From the NCBI RefSeq assembly GCF_014490745.1, contig NZ_LZEU01000001.1:4553501-4617500 (forward strand): a stretch of 64,000 nucleotides of DNA, in the 5' to 3' direction. Made by a program: the position numbers and the translations under genes. Positions 45,559 to 54,876 of this stretch are shown piece after piece. Source of the stretch: Pseudomonas alcaligenes (GTDB lineage Bacteria; Pseudomonadota; Gammaproteobacteria; Pseudomonadales; Pseudomonadaceae). Below the pieces are notes generated by a model that was not told the origin of the DNA, did no database searches, and was given only the letters and a program-made list of their open reading frames with translations. Within the stretch, counting starts at the first letter, position 1; every line of letters begins with the position of its first letter.

Positions 45559-45576
45559 CACAGCTGTGCAATTGCA
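45559..45576. promoter_or_regulatory. Two overlapping 10-bp palindromes upstream of spuI
   Basis: CACAGCTGTG (45559-45568) and TGCAATTGCA (45567-45576) are each perfect and share two bases. They lie 35-52 bases before the spuI start, a place where a second regulator could act. Confidence 0.45.
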
Positions 45577-45610
45577 TGATTGAAATTTTTAACAAAAAAG
45601 GTGTTGCATC

Positions 45611-46990
45611 ATGTCGGTACCCCCGCGTGCCGTTCAGCTCAACGAAGCGAACGCGTTCCTTAAGGAACATCCTGAGGTCCAGTTCGTTGACCTTCTAATT
45701 GCAGACATGAATGGGGTAGTGCGCGGCAAGCGCATCGAACGAAACAGCCTCCACAAAGTGTACGAGAAAGGCATCAACCTGCCGGCCTCGCTGTTTGCCC
45801 TCGACATCAACGGTTCCACCGTGGAAAGCACCGGCCTCGGCTTGGACATCGGCGACGCCGATCGCATCTGCTTCCCGATCCCCAACACCCTGTGTAACGA
45901 ACCCTGGCAGAAGCGCCCCACCGCGCAGCTGCTGATGACCATGCACGAACTCGATGGCAAGCCGTTCTTCGCCGACCCGCGCGAAGTGCTGCGCCAGATC
46001 GTGGCCAAGTTCGACGAGATGAACCTGCGCATCTGCGCCGCCTTCGAACTGGAGTTCTACCTGATCGACCAGGAGAACGTGAACGGCCGCCCGCAGCCGC
46101 CGCGCTCGCCGATGTCGGGCAAGCGCCCGCAATCGACCCAGGTGTACCTGATCGACGACCTCGACGAATACGTCGACTGCCTGCAGGACATGCTGGAAGC
46201 CGCCAAAGAGCAAGGCATCCCGGCCGACGCCATCGTCAAGGAAAGCGCCCCGGCGCAGTTCGAAGTCAACCTGCACCACACCGAAGACGCGATCAAGGCC
46301 TGCGACTACGCCCTGCTGCTCAAGCGCCTGATCAAGAACATTGCCTACGACCATGAGATGGACACCACCTTCATGGCCAAGCCCTACCCGGGCCAGGCGG
46401 GCAACGGTCTGCACGTGCACATCTCGCTGCTCGACAAGACCACCGGCAAGAACATCTTCACCAGCGATGACCCCCAGGAGAACGCCGCACTGCGTCACGC
46501 GATCGGCGGTGTCCTGGAGACCATGCCGGCGTCGATGGCCTTCCTCTGCCCCAACGTCAACTCCTACCGCCGCTTCGGCGCACAGTTCTACGTGCCCAAC
46601 GCACCGAGCTGGGGTCTGGACAACCGTACCGTGGCCGTTCGCGTGCCGACCGGCAGCGCCGATGCGGTACGCATCGAGCACCGCGTGGCCGGTGCCGATG
46701 CCAACCCGTACCTGATGATGTCGGCGATCCTCGCCGGTATTCACCATGGCCTGACCAATCAGGTCGAGCCGGGTGAGCCGATCGAAGGCAACTCCTACGA
46801 ACAGCTGGAACAAAGCCTGCCGAACAACCTGCGCGATGCCCTGCGCGAGCTGGACGACAGCGAAGTGCTGAACAAGTACATCAGCCCGGATTACATCGAC
46901 ATCTTCGTCGCCTGTAAGGAAGCCGAGCTGGAAGAGTTCGAGACCACCATCTCCGACCTCGAATACAACTGGTATCTGCATACCGTATAA
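45611..46990 (+). CDS. spuI: Gamma-glutamylputrescine synthetase SpuI (459 aa)
   Basis: Glutamine-synthetase-fold ligase (PauA/PuuA family) starting the gamma-glutamylation route of putrescine. Motifs are FVDLLIADMNGVVRGKRI, AAFELEFYLID, FEVNLHHTED, the ATP-site LHVHISLLD and EHRVAGADANPYLMM. Transcribed alone, divergent from spuABCDEFGH, and closed by a strong terminator. AAGG about nine bases upstream is the Shine-Dalgarno. About 30-40 % like SpuB by eye in the core motifs; not measured. Confidence 0.94.
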   Translation: MSVPPRAVQLNEANAFLKEHPEVQFVDLLIADMNGVVRGKRIERNSLHKVYEKGINLPASLFALDINGSTVESTGLGLDIGDADRICFPIPNTLCNEPWQKRPTAQLLMTMHELDGKPFFADPREVLRQIVAKFDEMNLRICAAFELEFYLIDQENVNGRPQPPRSPMSGKRPQSTQVYLIDDLDEYVDCLQDMLEAAKEQGIPADAIVKESAPAQFEVNLHHTEDAIKACDYALLLKRLIKNIAYDHEMDTTFMAKPYPGQAGNGLHVHISLLDKTTGKNIFTSDDPQENAALRHAIGGVLETMPASMAFLCPNVNSYRRFGAQFYVPNAPSWGLDNRTVAVRVPTGSADAVRIEHRVAGADANPYLMMSAILAGIHHGLTNQVEPGEPIEGNSYEQLEQSLPNNLRDALRELDDSEVLNKYISPDYIDIFVACKEAELEEFETTISDLEYNWYLHTV

Positions 46991-47000
46991 GCCCCACCCC

Positions 47001-47031
47001 GACGCCGGCCTTGCAGCCGGCGTCGTTTTTT
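47001..47031 (+). terminator. Intrinsic terminator after spuI
   Basis: 9-bp stem GACGCCGGC / GCCGGCGTC with CTTGCA loop, followed by GTTTTTT, ten bases after the spuI stop. Confidence 0.93.
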
Positions 47032-47122
47032 CTGCTGCCAGCGTTCCATTGCCGCACCCGGCCCTTACCGCGGAGCGGTCGAGCCATGCCCGGCATGGCA
47101 ACATCACACCAAGGAGGTCGTC

Positions 47123-48181
47123 ATGTTTCGCTGTCTTGCTCCACTCCTGCTCACGCTCGTCTCGGGATTCGCGAGCGCGGCCGATAGCATCCGCGTGTAC
47201 AACTGGAACGACTACATCGCCCCCGCGGTGCTGGAGAAGTTCACCCAGGACACCGGCATCGCCGTCGAGTACCACACCTACAGCTCGGCCGAGGAGCTCG
47301 ACAAGGCCCTCAACAGCGGCGAGAGCATCGACGTCGCCGTGCCCTCGCACAACGACCTGCCGCGCCTGATCAAGGACGGCCTCCTGCAGCCGCTGGACTT
47401 CGCCCGCCTGCCCAACCGCAAGCACCTAGACAAGCAGTTGCTGAGCAAGCTGGCCGCGGTCGACCCGCAGAACCAACACGCCGTGCCCTACCTGTGGGGC
47501 GCCGTCGGCCTGGCGATCAACACGCCGAAGGCCGAAGCGGCCTACGGCGGGCCACTGCCGGACAGCTGGAGCCTGCTGTTCGACCCGAGCCAGAGCAGCA
47601 AGCTGGCCAGCTGCGGCATGAGCGTGCTGGACGCGCCGGACGAAGTGCTGTCGACCCTGATGAACTATCAGGGCAACAGCTTCACCCACAGCTCGCCGGG
47701 GCGCATCCGCCGCGCCGGCAAGGTGCTCGACGGCCTGCGCCCGAGCCTGCGCTACGTCGACAGCGAGCGCTACATCGAGGATCTCAACCAGGGCAAGCTG
47801 TGCGTTGCCGTGGCCTGGGTCGGCGACGCCCTGGCCGCTGCCCAGGCCGGCCAGCCGGTGCGCTTCGTGGTGCCACAGGAAGGCTCGGTGGTGTTCATCG
47901 ACAACCTGGTGATCCCCAGCAGCGCACGCCGCGCCGACCTCGCGCACAAGTTCATCGACTACCTGATGCAGCCCCAGGTGGCCGCCCAGATCACCACCGA
48001 GACCCTCTACCCCAACGGCAATGCCGACGCCCGCGAGTTCCTCGACCCGGCCCTGCGCGACCAGCCCGGGCTCTATCCGGATCGCGACACCAAGCGCCGC
48101 CTGTCGGCCCTCGACGCCCTGCCGGACAAGCTGACCGGCACCCGCGACGAGGTCTGGGCACAGTTCCGCGGCGGCAGCTAA
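47123..48181 (+). CDS. Orphan polyamine-type periplasmic binding protein (352 aa)
   Basis: PotF-family receptor with a signal peptide (residues 1-~19) and strong Shine-Dalgarno (AAGGAGG). Pocket elements Trp28-Asn29-Asp30-Tyr31, Ser75 in VAVPSHND and FIDNLVIP are kept, but the DSNET signature of SpuD/SpuE is replaced by YSSAEEL. No permease or ATPase accompanies it; it lies between spuI and aguR, so it may serve the SpuFGH channel or act as a sensor. Its place beside the agmatine genes suggests agmatine or a related amine as ligand. I recall a comparable gene (PA0295) in P. aeruginosa. Confidence 0.88.
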   Translation: MFRCLAPLLLTLVSGFASAADSIRVYNWNDYIAPAVLEKFTQDTGIAVEYHTYSSAEELDKALNSGESIDVAVPSHNDLPRLIKDGLLQPLDFARLPNRKHLDKQLLSKLAAVDPQNQHAVPYLWGAVGLAINTPKAEAAYGGPLPDSWSLLFDPSQSSKLASCGMSVLDAPDEVLSTLMNYQGNSFTHSSPGRIRRAGKVLDGLRPSLRYVDSERYIEDLNQGKLCVAVAWVGDALAAAQAGQPVRFVVPQEGSVVFIDNLVIPSSARRADLAHKFIDYLMQPQVAAQITTETLYPNGNADAREFLDPALRDQPGLYPDRDTKRRLSALDALPDKLTGTRDEVWAQFRGGS

Positions 48182-48282
48182 GCCCACCCGCCCTCGCTAG
48201 CTGCCCCTCCCGCGGGTAGCCGCGGCTTGCCTCTCCTGCCCGTCTGGCGTCCAATAGCGCCTGCCACGGACAGGAGATCGGC

Positions 48283-48924
48283 ATGACGCGCACCGCTACC
48301 ACCCGCAAACCCCGCGCCAGCAGCCAGGCCCGGATCACGGTGATCCTCGATGCCGCCCGCGCGCTACTCAGCGAACAGGGCTTCGCCGGCCTGTCGATCT
48401 ACAGCGTGGCCGAGCGTGCGGCCATCCCGCCGTCCTCGGTGTACCACTTCTTCGCCAGCGTGCCGGCCCTGCTCGAAGCACTCACCGCCGACGTCCATGC
48501 CGCCTTCCGCGCCTGCCTGCAGCAGCCGGTGGCCCACGACAGCCTGCACGAATGGCGCGACCTGTCGCGCATCGTCGAGCAGCGCATGCTGGCCATCTAT
48601 GCCGCCGACACCGCCGCCCGCCAGCTGATCCTGGCCCAGCACGGCCTCTCCGAAGTGACCCAGGCCGACCGCCAGCATGACCTGGAACTGGGCCGCCTGA
48701 TGCAGGCCCTGTTCAACCGTCATTTCCCCCTGCCGCAACTGCCGGACGACGTCGACGTGTTCGCCCTGGCCATGGAACTGGGCGACCGCGTGTATGCACG
48801 ATCGGTGCAGCTGCACGGCGAGATCACCCCACGCATGGCCGAAGAAGGCATGCGCGTGTTCGATGCCTATGTCGGGTTTTATCTGCCAGTCGCCCTGCCC
48901 AAGCGCAACACCCCGCTGCCCTGA
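48283..48924 (+). CDS. aguR: TetR-family repressor AguR (213 aa)
   Basis: N-terminal TetR helix-turn-helix (ILDAARALLSEQGFAGLSIYSVAERAAIPPSSVYHFFASVPALLEAL) and an all-helical ligand domain. It precedes aguBA on the same strand with a 306-base gap full of palindromes, its likely operators. AguR of P. aeruginosa represses aguBA and is released by agmatine or N-carbamoylputrescine. The start at 48283 has AGGAGA upstream. Confidence 0.93.
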   Translation: MTRTATTRKPRASSQARITVILDAARALLSEQGFAGLSIYSVAERAAIPPSSVYHFFASVPALLEALTADVHAAFRACLQQPVAHDSLHEWRDLSRIVEQRMLAIYAADTAARQLILAQHGLSEVTQADRQHDLELGRLMQALFNRHFPLPQLPDDVDVFALAMELGDRVYARSVQLHGEITPRMAEEGMRVFDAYVGFYLPVALPKRNTPLP

Positions 48925-49037
48925 TTCCAGCCCTTCGCCGTACCCCTGGCCGCCGCCCCGCGTAGGCGCGATGCCCGCCCATGCCCGCTCGCCAGGATCG
49001 CCCAGGCCGCTCAGCGCCAGGCCATAACCTCACTCGC

Positions 49038-49062
49038 CGGATAAAAGACCGGGTTTTATCCG
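49038..49062. promoter_or_regulatory. Inverted repeat upstream of aguBA (operator candidate 1)
   Basis: CGGATAAAA and TTTTATCCG, perfect 9-bp arms with a 7-base GC spacer. Lies in the aguR-aguB gap, about 170-190 bases upstream of aguB. Confidence 0.65.
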
Positions 49063-49136
49063 ATATAAATCCGACAAAAAGCGCTTTAAAGGCGATATTA
49101 CGCTTCTAAAACCGATTTTTATCGGATATAAATTGG
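49054..49136. promoter_or_regulatory. Tandem near-identical 20-mers upstream of aguBA
   Basis: The 20-mers at 49054-49073 and 49117-49136 share TTTTATC-N-GATATAAAT-NN-G with only three mismatches. They are spaced exactly 63 bp apart, close to six helical turns. Each contains a TATAAA that could be a -10. The second is also half of CCGAT-TTTT-ATCGG (49112-49125). Together with the inverted repeat at 49038 they form a compound operator-promoter, probably bound by AguR. The remaining gap to aguB holds no gene. Confidence 0.65.
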
Positions 49137-49230
49137 CCATTCGCTACCGCAGCCCCGCCAGGCCGCACCAGCGCACTCGGTCCCTGCCCAGGGCAGACGA
49201 CCTTCTTCTTCCGTTTCTGCGAGGTGTTTC

Positions 49231-50109
49231 ATGTCGCGTATCGTTACCGTCGCCGCTACCCAGATGGCCTGTTCCTGGGACAGCGCCGCCAATATCGCCA
49301 ATGCCGAGAAACTGGTACGCCAGGCGGCTGCCAAAGGGGCGCAGATCATCCTGATCCAGGAACTGTTCGAGACCCCCTACTTCTGCCAGAAGCCCAACCC
49401 CGACTACCTGCAGCTGGCCACCCCGACCGAGGAAAACCCGGCCATCCTGCATTTCCAGAAAGTTGCCAAGGAGCTGCAGGTCGTCCTGCCGATCAGCTTC
49501 TTCGAGCGCGCCGGCCGCGCCCGCTTCAACAGCATCGCGATCATCGACGCCGACGGCAGCAACCTCGGCGTGTACCGCAAGAGCCACATCCCGGACGGCC
49601 CCGGCTACCACGAGAAGTACTACTTCAACCCGGGCGATACCGGTTTCAAGGTGTGGAACACCCGCTACGCCAAGATCGGTGTGGGCATCTGCTGGGATCA
49701 GTGGTTCCCCGAGTGCGCGCGCAGCATGGCCCTGCTCGGCGCCGAAGTGCTGTTCTACCCGACCGCCATCGGCAGCGAGCCGCATGACCCGAGCATCAGC
49801 TCGCGCGACCACTGGCAGCGCGTGCAGCAAGGCCACGCCGGGGCTAACCTGATGCCGCTGGTGGCGTCCAACCGCATCGGCCGCGAAGACCAGGATGGCT
49901 ACCACATCAACTTCTACGGCTCCTCCTTCATCGCCGACCAGTTCGGCAAGAAGGTCGAGGAACTCAACGAGACCGAAGAAGGCGTGCTGGTACACAGCTT
50001 CGATCTCGACCAGCTGGAGCACATCCGCAGCGCCTGGGGCAGCTTCCGCGACCGCCGCCCGAACCTCTATGGCCCGCTGAAGACTCTCGACGGCGCGCTC
50101 GAATCCTAA
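49231..50109 (+). CDS. aguB: N-carbamoylputrescine amidase AguB (292 aa)
   Basis: Nitrilase-superfamily amidase converting N-carbamoylputrescine to putrescine, CO2 and ammonia. The catalytic triad is visible as Glu44 in LIQELFE, Lys117 in [18 protein letters not shown] and Cys154 in [11 protein letters not shown]. Length is normal. It is followed after 58 bases by aguA, making the agmatine-to-putrescine operon. Confidence 0.96.
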   Translation: MSRIVTVAATQMACSWDSAANIANAEKLVRQAAAKGAQIILIQELFETPYFCQKPNPDYLQLATPTEENPAILHFQKVAKELQVVLPISFFERAGRARFNSIAIIDADGSNLGVYRKSHIPDGPGYHEKYYFNPGDTGFKVWNTRYAKIGVGICWDQWFPECARSMALLGAEVLFYPTAIGSEPHDPSISSRDHWQRVQQGHAGANLMPLVASNRIGREDQDGYHINFYGSSFIADQFGKKVEELNETEEGVLVHSFDLDQLEHIRSAWGSFRDRRPNLYGPLKTLDGALES

Positions 50110-50167
50110 TATGTCATCCTTGGACGGGTGCACCACTGCCCCGTCCGCTGCCGAACAGGTACCACCC

Positions 50168-51274
50168 ATGAGCACACTGAATAGCACCCCCCGCGCCGAC
50201 GGCTTCCGCATGCCGGCCGAATGGGAAACCCACAGCCAGACCTGGATGGTCTGGCCCGAGCGCCCGGACAACTGGCGCCTCGGTGGCAAGCCGGCACAAG
50301 CCGCCTTCACCGCCGTGGCCAAGGCCATCGCCGGCTTCGAGCCGGTCACCGTCTGCGTCAGCGCCGGCCAGTACGAGAACGCCCGCGCGCGCCTCGACCA
50401 CGCCAATATCCGCCTGGTCGAGATCAGCACCGACGACGCCTGGGTGCGTGACACCGGGCCGACCTTCGTCACCAACGCCAGCGGCGCAGTGCGTGGCGTG
50501 GACTGGACGTTCAACGCCTGGGGTGGCTTCGATGGCGGCCTCTACGCCCCGTGGAACCGCGACGACCAGGTGGCCAGCAAGATCCTCGAGATCGAGCGCT
50601 GCGACCGCTACCGCACCGAGGACTTCGTCCTCGAAGGCGGCTCGATCCATGTCGACGGCGAAGGCACCCTGATCACCACCGAGGAATGCCTGCTCAACCG
50701 CAATCGCAACCCGCACCTGAGCCGCGAGCAGATCGAGCAGATCCTCAACGAGCACCTGGCCATCGACACGGTGATCTGGCTGCCGGACGGCCTGTTCAAC
50801 GACGAGACCGACGGCCACGTCGACAACTTCTGCTGCTACGTGCGCCCCGGCGAAGTGCTGCTGGCCTGGACCGACGACCAGAACGACCCCAACTACCCGC
50901 GCTGCCAGGCCGCCATGCGCGTGCTGGAAACGGCACGCGATGCCAAGGGCCGTCAGCTGGTGGTGCACAAGATGCCGATCCCCGGGCCGATTCACGCCAC
51001 CGCCGCCGAGTGCGCGGACGTCGACCTGGTCGCCGGCAGCCAGGAGCGCAGCCCCGAGGTGCGCCTGGCCGGCTCCTACGTCAACTTCCTGATCGTCAAC
51101 GGCGGCATCGTCGCGCCGAGCTTCGACGACGCCAAGGACGAGGAAGCCCGTGCCATCCTCCAGCGCGTGTTCCCTGAACACCGCGTGGTGATGGTGCCCG
51201 GCCGCGAGATCCTCCTCGGCGGCGGCAATATCCACTGCATCACCCAGCAGCAACCGGCGCCGCAACAGCGCTGA
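50168..51274 (+). CDS. aguA: Agmatine deiminase AguA (368 aa)
   Basis: Guanidine-modifying enzyme (PPAD fold) hydrolysing agmatine to N-carbamoylputrescine and ammonia. The catalytic Cys357 lies in [13 protein letters not shown]; other active-site segments are [25 protein letters not shown] and [11 protein letters not shown]. The start [12 protein letters not shown] at 50168 gives exactly the family's length; an ATG at 50111 would add 19 unlikely residues. Operon with aguB. Confidence 0.96.
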   Translation: MSTLNSTPRADGFRMPAEWETHSQTWMVWPERPDNWRLGGKPAQAAFTAVAKAIAGFEPVTVCVSAGQYENARARLDHANIRLVEISTDDAWVRDTGPTFVTNASGAVRGVDWTFNAWGGFDGGLYAPWNRDDQVASKILEIERCDRYRTEDFVLEGGSIHVDGEGTLITTEECLLNRNRNPHLSREQIEQILNEHLAIDTVIWLPDGLFNDETDGHVDNFCCYVRPGEVLLAWTDDQNDPNYPRCQAAMRVLETARDAKGRQLVVHKMPIPGPIHATAAECADVDLVAGSQERSPEVRLAGSYVNFLIVNGGIVAPSFDDAKDEEARAILQRVFPEHRVVMVPGREILLGGGNIHCITQQQPAPQQR

Positions 51275-51283
51275 GTGCCAGCC

Positions 51284-51317
51284 ATGAAAAAGCCCGCCAA
51301 TCGGCGGGCTTTTTCAT
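51284..51317. terminator. Bidirectional intrinsic terminator between aguA and the TM2 gene
   Basis: Perfect 15-bp stem ATGAAAAAGCCCGCC / GGCGGGCTTTTTCAT around an AATC loop, with A and T tracts inside the stem ends so it works in both directions. Confidence 0.93.
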
Positions 51318-51334
51318 GCACTCAATGTTCTCGC

Positions 51335-51742
51335 CTAGGCGGCGCGACGGGCATTGAGGATCGACACCTGGGTGTTGAGCGTCCAGAAGTCATAGAGCAC
51401 GCCAAGGCCACAGAAGCCCAGGGTCAGCAGGTAGAGAATGCCGCTGATCCACTTGCCCTGGTACATGCGGTGCACGCCAAAGGCACCGAGAAAGGTCAGC
51501 AGGATCCACGCCACGTTGTAGTCGGTGTCGCCGGCGGTGAAGCGCAGATCGGCCTCGCGATCCATCGCCGGGATCAGGAACAGGTCGATGATCCAGCCCA
51601 CGAACAGCAGGCCGAAGGTGAAGAACCAGAGGGTGCCGGTTACCGGCTTGCCGTAGTAGAAACGGTGCGCACCGAGAAAGCCGAAGATCCACAGCAGATA
51701 GCCGATGGTCTTGCTATGGGTGTCCTGTCGGGGACTGTTCAT
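51335..51742 (-). CDS. TM2-domain membrane protein (135 aa)
   Basis: Two copies of a TM2-type unit: GYLLWIFGFLGAHRFYYGKPVTGTLWFFTFGLLFVGWIIDL and AWILLTFLGAFGVHRMYQGKWISGILYLLTLGFCGLGVLYDF. Each has two helices and the G-x-H-R-(F/M)-Y turn. Integral inner-membrane protein of unknown function. The start is taken at 51742 (MNSPRQDTH), because AGGAG then has proper spacing; the adjacent ATG at 51745 is too close. Confidence 0.88.
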   Translation of the reverse strand: MNSPRQDTHSKTIGYLLWIFGFLGAHRFYYGKPVTGTLWFFTFGLLFVGWIIDLFLIPAMDREADLRFTAGDTDYNVAWILLTFLGAFGVHRMYQGKWISGILYLLTLGFCGLGVLYDFWTLNTQVSILNARRAA

Positions 51743-51804
51743 CATGCACTCCTTGTCAGATTGAATTAGCTGAGACCGGCAACTGCGGACAAGGTTGCCG
51801 ACCA

Positions 51805-51829
51805 AGAAAAAGCCCGCACAAGCGGGCTT
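51805..51829 (-). terminator. Intrinsic terminator after pilU
   Basis: 8-bp stem AAGCCCGC / GCGGGCTT with an ACAA loop; on the minus strand it is followed by a T run. It lies about 16 bases past the pilU stop. Confidence 0.88.
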
Positions 51830-51845
51830 GATCGCAGCGCTGGGA

Positions 51846-52991
51846 TCAGCGGAAGCGGCGCCCCGGGTCTTCCTCGCTGACCTCCAGGGACAGCCCCTGA
51901 CTCATGCTGGCCAGGTGGTCGCCGTCGGTCTCCGAGCCGAGCTTGATCATCAGGCGCAGATCGTTCGCCGAGTCGGCGTAGAGCAGCGCGTCTTCGTAGG
52001 TGATTTCGCCCTGGGTGTAGAGGTTGTACAGGGCCTGGTCGAAGGTCTGCATGCCCAGCTCGGTGGAGCGCTTCATCAGCGCCTTGAGCTCGTGCACTTC
52101 GCCCTTGCGGATCAGGTCGGCGGCCAGCGGGGTGTTGATCAGCACCTCGATCACCGCGCGGCGGCCCTTGCCGTCCGGCGTCGGCACCAGCTGCTGGGCG
52201 ACGATGGCCTTGAGGTTGAGCGACAGATCCATCCACACCTGGTTCTGCCGATCCGGCGGGAAGAAGTTGATGATCCGATCCAGCGCCTGGTTGGCGTTGT
52301 TGGCGTGCAGGGTAGCCAGGCACAGGTGACCGGTTTCGGCGAAGGCCACGGCATGATCCATGGTCTCGCGGGTCCGTACCTCACCGATCAGGATCACGTC
52401 CGGCGCCTGGCGCAGGGTGTTCTTCAGCGCCACTTCGAAGGACTCGGTGTCGATGCCCACTTCACGCTGGGTGACGATGCAGCTCTGGTGCTGGTGGATG
52501 TATTCGATCGGGTCTTCGATGGAGATGATGTGGCCGCTGGTGTTCTTGTTGCGGTAGCCGATCATCGCCGCCAGCGAGGTCGACTTACCGGTACCGGTGG
52601 CACCGACGAACAGCACCAGGCCGCGCTTGGTCAGGGCCAGCTTCTTCAGCACCTCGGGCAGCTTGAGGTCGTCGATGGTCGGGATGTTGGTCTCGATGCG
52701 GCGCAGCACCATGCCTACCAGGTTGCGCTGGTAGAAGGCGCTGACGCGGAAACGACCAATGCCACGGGCGCTGATGGCGAAGTTGCACTCGTGGTTCTCG
52801 GCGAAGTCGCGGCGCTGCTGCTCGTTCATCACCGACAGCACGGTCTCGCGGGTCTGCTCCGGCGACATGGCGTTCTTGGTCACCGGCATGATCTTGCCGT
52901 TGACCTTCATCGACGGCGGTACGCCTGCGGTAATGAACAGGTCGGAACCACCCTTTTCCACCATCAAGCGCAGCAGCTTTTCAAATTCCAT
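51846..52991 (-). CDS. pilU: Type IV pilus retraction ATPase PilU (381 aa)
   Basis: Secretion ATPase of the PilT/PilU group driving pilus retraction for twitching motility. Walker A is VGATGTGKST, the Asp box and Walker B are DVILIGEVRTRET, and the His box is GHLCLATLHANNANQ. It has a longer C terminus than PilT (ending SLEVSEEDPGRRFR). It lies directly downstream of pilT, the standard pilTU order. Confidence 0.96.
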   Translation of the reverse strand: MEFEKLLRLMVEKGGSDLFITAGVPPSMKVNGKIMPVTKNAMSPEQTRETVLSVMNEQQRRDFAENHECNFAISARGIGRFRVSAFYQRNLVGMVLRRIETNIPTIDDLKLPEVLKKLALTKRGLVLFVGATGTGKSTSLAAMIGYRNKNTSGHIISIEDPIEYIHQHQSCIVTQREVGIDTESFEVALKNTLRQAPDVILIGEVRTRETMDHAVAFAETGHLCLATLHANNANQALDRIINFFPPDRQNQVWMDLSLNLKAIVAQQLVPTPDGKGRRAVIEVLINTPLAADLIRKGEVHELKALMKRSTELGMQTFDQALYNLYTQGEITYEDALLYADSANDLRLMIKLGSETDGDHLASMSQGLSLEVSEEDPGRRFR

Positions 52992-53046
52992 CTTTCCCGC
53001 CCGTGTTGCCTGTCAGCAGCTGCCGCATGCGCGGCAGCGTAGGTTC

Positions 53047-54081
53047 TTAGAAGTTTTCCGGAGTCTTGGCTTTTTCGCGGGCCGCTTCGCGACTGATCAG
53101 GCCCTTGGCCACCAGGCCCTTGAGGCACATGTCGAGGGTCTGCATGCCCAGCGAGCCACCGGTCTGGATCGCCGAGTACATCTGCGCCACCTTGTCCTCG
53201 CGGATCAGGTTACGGATCGCCGGGGTGCCGATCATGATCTCGTGGGCCGCCACGCGGCCGCCGCCGATCTTCTTCAGCAGGGTCTGCGAGATCACCGACT
53301 GCAGCGATTCGGAGAGCATCGAGCGCACCATGGATTTTTCCTCGGCGGGGAACACGTCGACCACCCGGTCGATGGTCTTGGCCGCGGAGGTGGTGTGCAG
53401 GGTGCCGAATACCAGGTGACCGGTTTCCGCGGCGGTCAGCGCCAGGCGGATGGTTTCCAGGTCGCGCATCTCACCCACCAGGATGATGTCCGGGTCTTCC
53501 CGCAGGGCCGAGCGCAGGGCTTCGGAGAAGCCGAGCGTGTCACGGTGCACCTCGCGCTGGTTGACCAGGCACTTCTTCGACTCGTGAACGAATTCGATCG
53601 GGTCTTCGATGGTGAGGATGTGGTGGTACTTGTTGTTGTTCAGGTAGTCGAGCATCGCCGCCAGGGTGGTCGACTTGCCCGAACCGGTCGGCCCGGTGAC
53701 CAGTACCAGGCCGCGCGGTACGTCGGTGATCTTCTTGAACACCTCGCCCATGCCCAGCTCTTCCATGGTCAGTACCTTGGAAGGAATGGTACGGAATACC
53801 GCACCGGCACCACGGTTCTGGTTGAAGGCGTTGACCCGGAAACGCGCCACGCCCGGCACTTCGAAGGAGAAGTCGGTTTCGAGGAATTCCTCGTAATCCT
53901 TGCGCTGCTTGTCGTTCATGATGTCGTAGATCAGCGCATGCACCTGCTTGTGATCCAGCGGCGGCAGGTTGATCCGGCGTACATCGCCATCGACGCGAAT
54001 CATCGGCGGCAAGCCCGCCGAGAGGTGCAGGTCCGACGCGCCTTGCTTGGCGCTGAAGGCGAGCAGCTCGGTAATATCCAT
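53047..54081 (-). CDS. pilT: Type IV pilus retraction ATPase PilT (344 aa)
   Basis: Hexameric retraction motor. Walker A GPTGSGKST at residues ~130-138, Walker B DIILVGEMRDLET, His box GHLVFGTLHTTSAAKTIDR, and the conserved C-terminal AIRNLIREDKVAQM (AIRNLIRE retraction motif). The start MDITELLAF at 54081 with GGGAG upstream gives the standard 344 residues. Operon with pilU; divergent from yggS. Confidence 0.97.
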   Translation of the reverse strand: MDITELLAFSAKQGASDLHLSAGLPPMIRVDGDVRRINLPPLDHKQVHALIYDIMNDKQRKDYEEFLETDFSFEVPGVARFRVNAFNQNRGAGAVFRTIPSKVLTMEELGMGEVFKKITDVPRGLVLVTGPTGSGKSTTLAAMLDYLNNNKYHHILTIEDPIEFVHESKKCLVNQREVHRDTLGFSEALRSALREDPDIILVGEMRDLETIRLALTAAETGHLVFGTLHTTSAAKTIDRVVDVFPAEEKSMVRSMLSESLQSVISQTLLKKIGGGRVAAHEIMIGTPAIRNLIREDKVAQMYSAIQTGGSLGMQTLDMCLKGLVAKGLISREAAREKAKTPENF

Positions 54082-54153
54082 GGGACTCCCCAATCACATG
54101 CAAGCAGGTAGAATGCCGCAGACCCCTGACGGGCGGGCTATAGAGCGCAAGTA

Positions 54154-54840
54154 ATGTCCACCATAGCAGAGAATATTGCAAAGGTTCGCGAGCGTATCCG
54201 TGAGGCGGCGCAAGCCTCGCAGCGCGATTTTGCCAGCGTCGGCCTGCTCGCCGTGAGCAAGACCAAGCCGGCGGCGGCGATCCGCGAAGCGCATGCCGCC
54301 GGCCTGCGCGACTTCGGCGAAAACTACCTGCAGGAAGCCCTGAACAAACAGGCGGAACTGGCCGATCTGGACTTGATCTGGCACTTCATCGGCCCCATTC
54401 AATCGAACAAGACCAAGGCGATTGCCGAACACTTCGCCTGGGTGCACTCGGTGGATCGCCTGAAGATCGCCGAGCGCCTGGCCGCACAGCGCCCGGCGCA
54501 CCTGCCGGCACTGAATATCTGCCTGCAGGTCAACGTCAGCGGCGAGGCCAGCAAATCCGGCTGCAGCCCGGAACAACTGCCCGCGCTGGCACAGGCGGTT
54601 ACACAACTGCCACACCTGCGCCTGCGTGGATTGATGACAATCCCCGAGCCAACCGAGGACGCGGCCCAGCAGCATGCCGCCCTGGCTCGCCTGCGCCAGT
54701 TGCGCGATGCCCTGGATCTGCAGCTCGACACCCTGTCCATGGGCATGAGCCAGGATCTGGAGGCCGCCATCGACGAGGGCGCCACCTGGGTACGTATTGG
54801 CACCGCACTGTTCGGCGCCCGCGATTATGGCCAGCCTTGA
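54154..54840 (+). CDS. yggS: PLP homeostasis protein YggS/PLPBP (228 aa)
   Basis: Single-domain PLP-binding TIM-barrel protein. PLP-lysine is Lys36 in LLAVSKTKPA; FGENYLQEA, WHFIGPIQSNK and LSMGMSQDLEAAI are family signatures, the last binding the PLP phosphate. It buffers intracellular PLP; no catalytic activity is known. It heads the conserved yggS-proC-yggT-yggU run. Confidence 0.95.
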   Translation: MSTIAENIAKVRERIREAAQASQRDFASVGLLAVSKTKPAAAIREAHAAGLRDFGENYLQEALNKQAELADLDLIWHFIGPIQSNKTKAIAEHFAWVHSVDRLKIAERLAAQRPAHLPALNICLQVNVSGEASKSGCSPEQLPALAQAVTQLPHLRLRGLMTIPEPTEDAAQQHAALARLRQLRDALDLQLDTLSMGMSQDLEAAIDEGATWVRIGTALFGARDYGQP

Positions 54841-54876
54841 GCCAGGCCGGTCACACTGAATAAAGGAAGCACTGAG

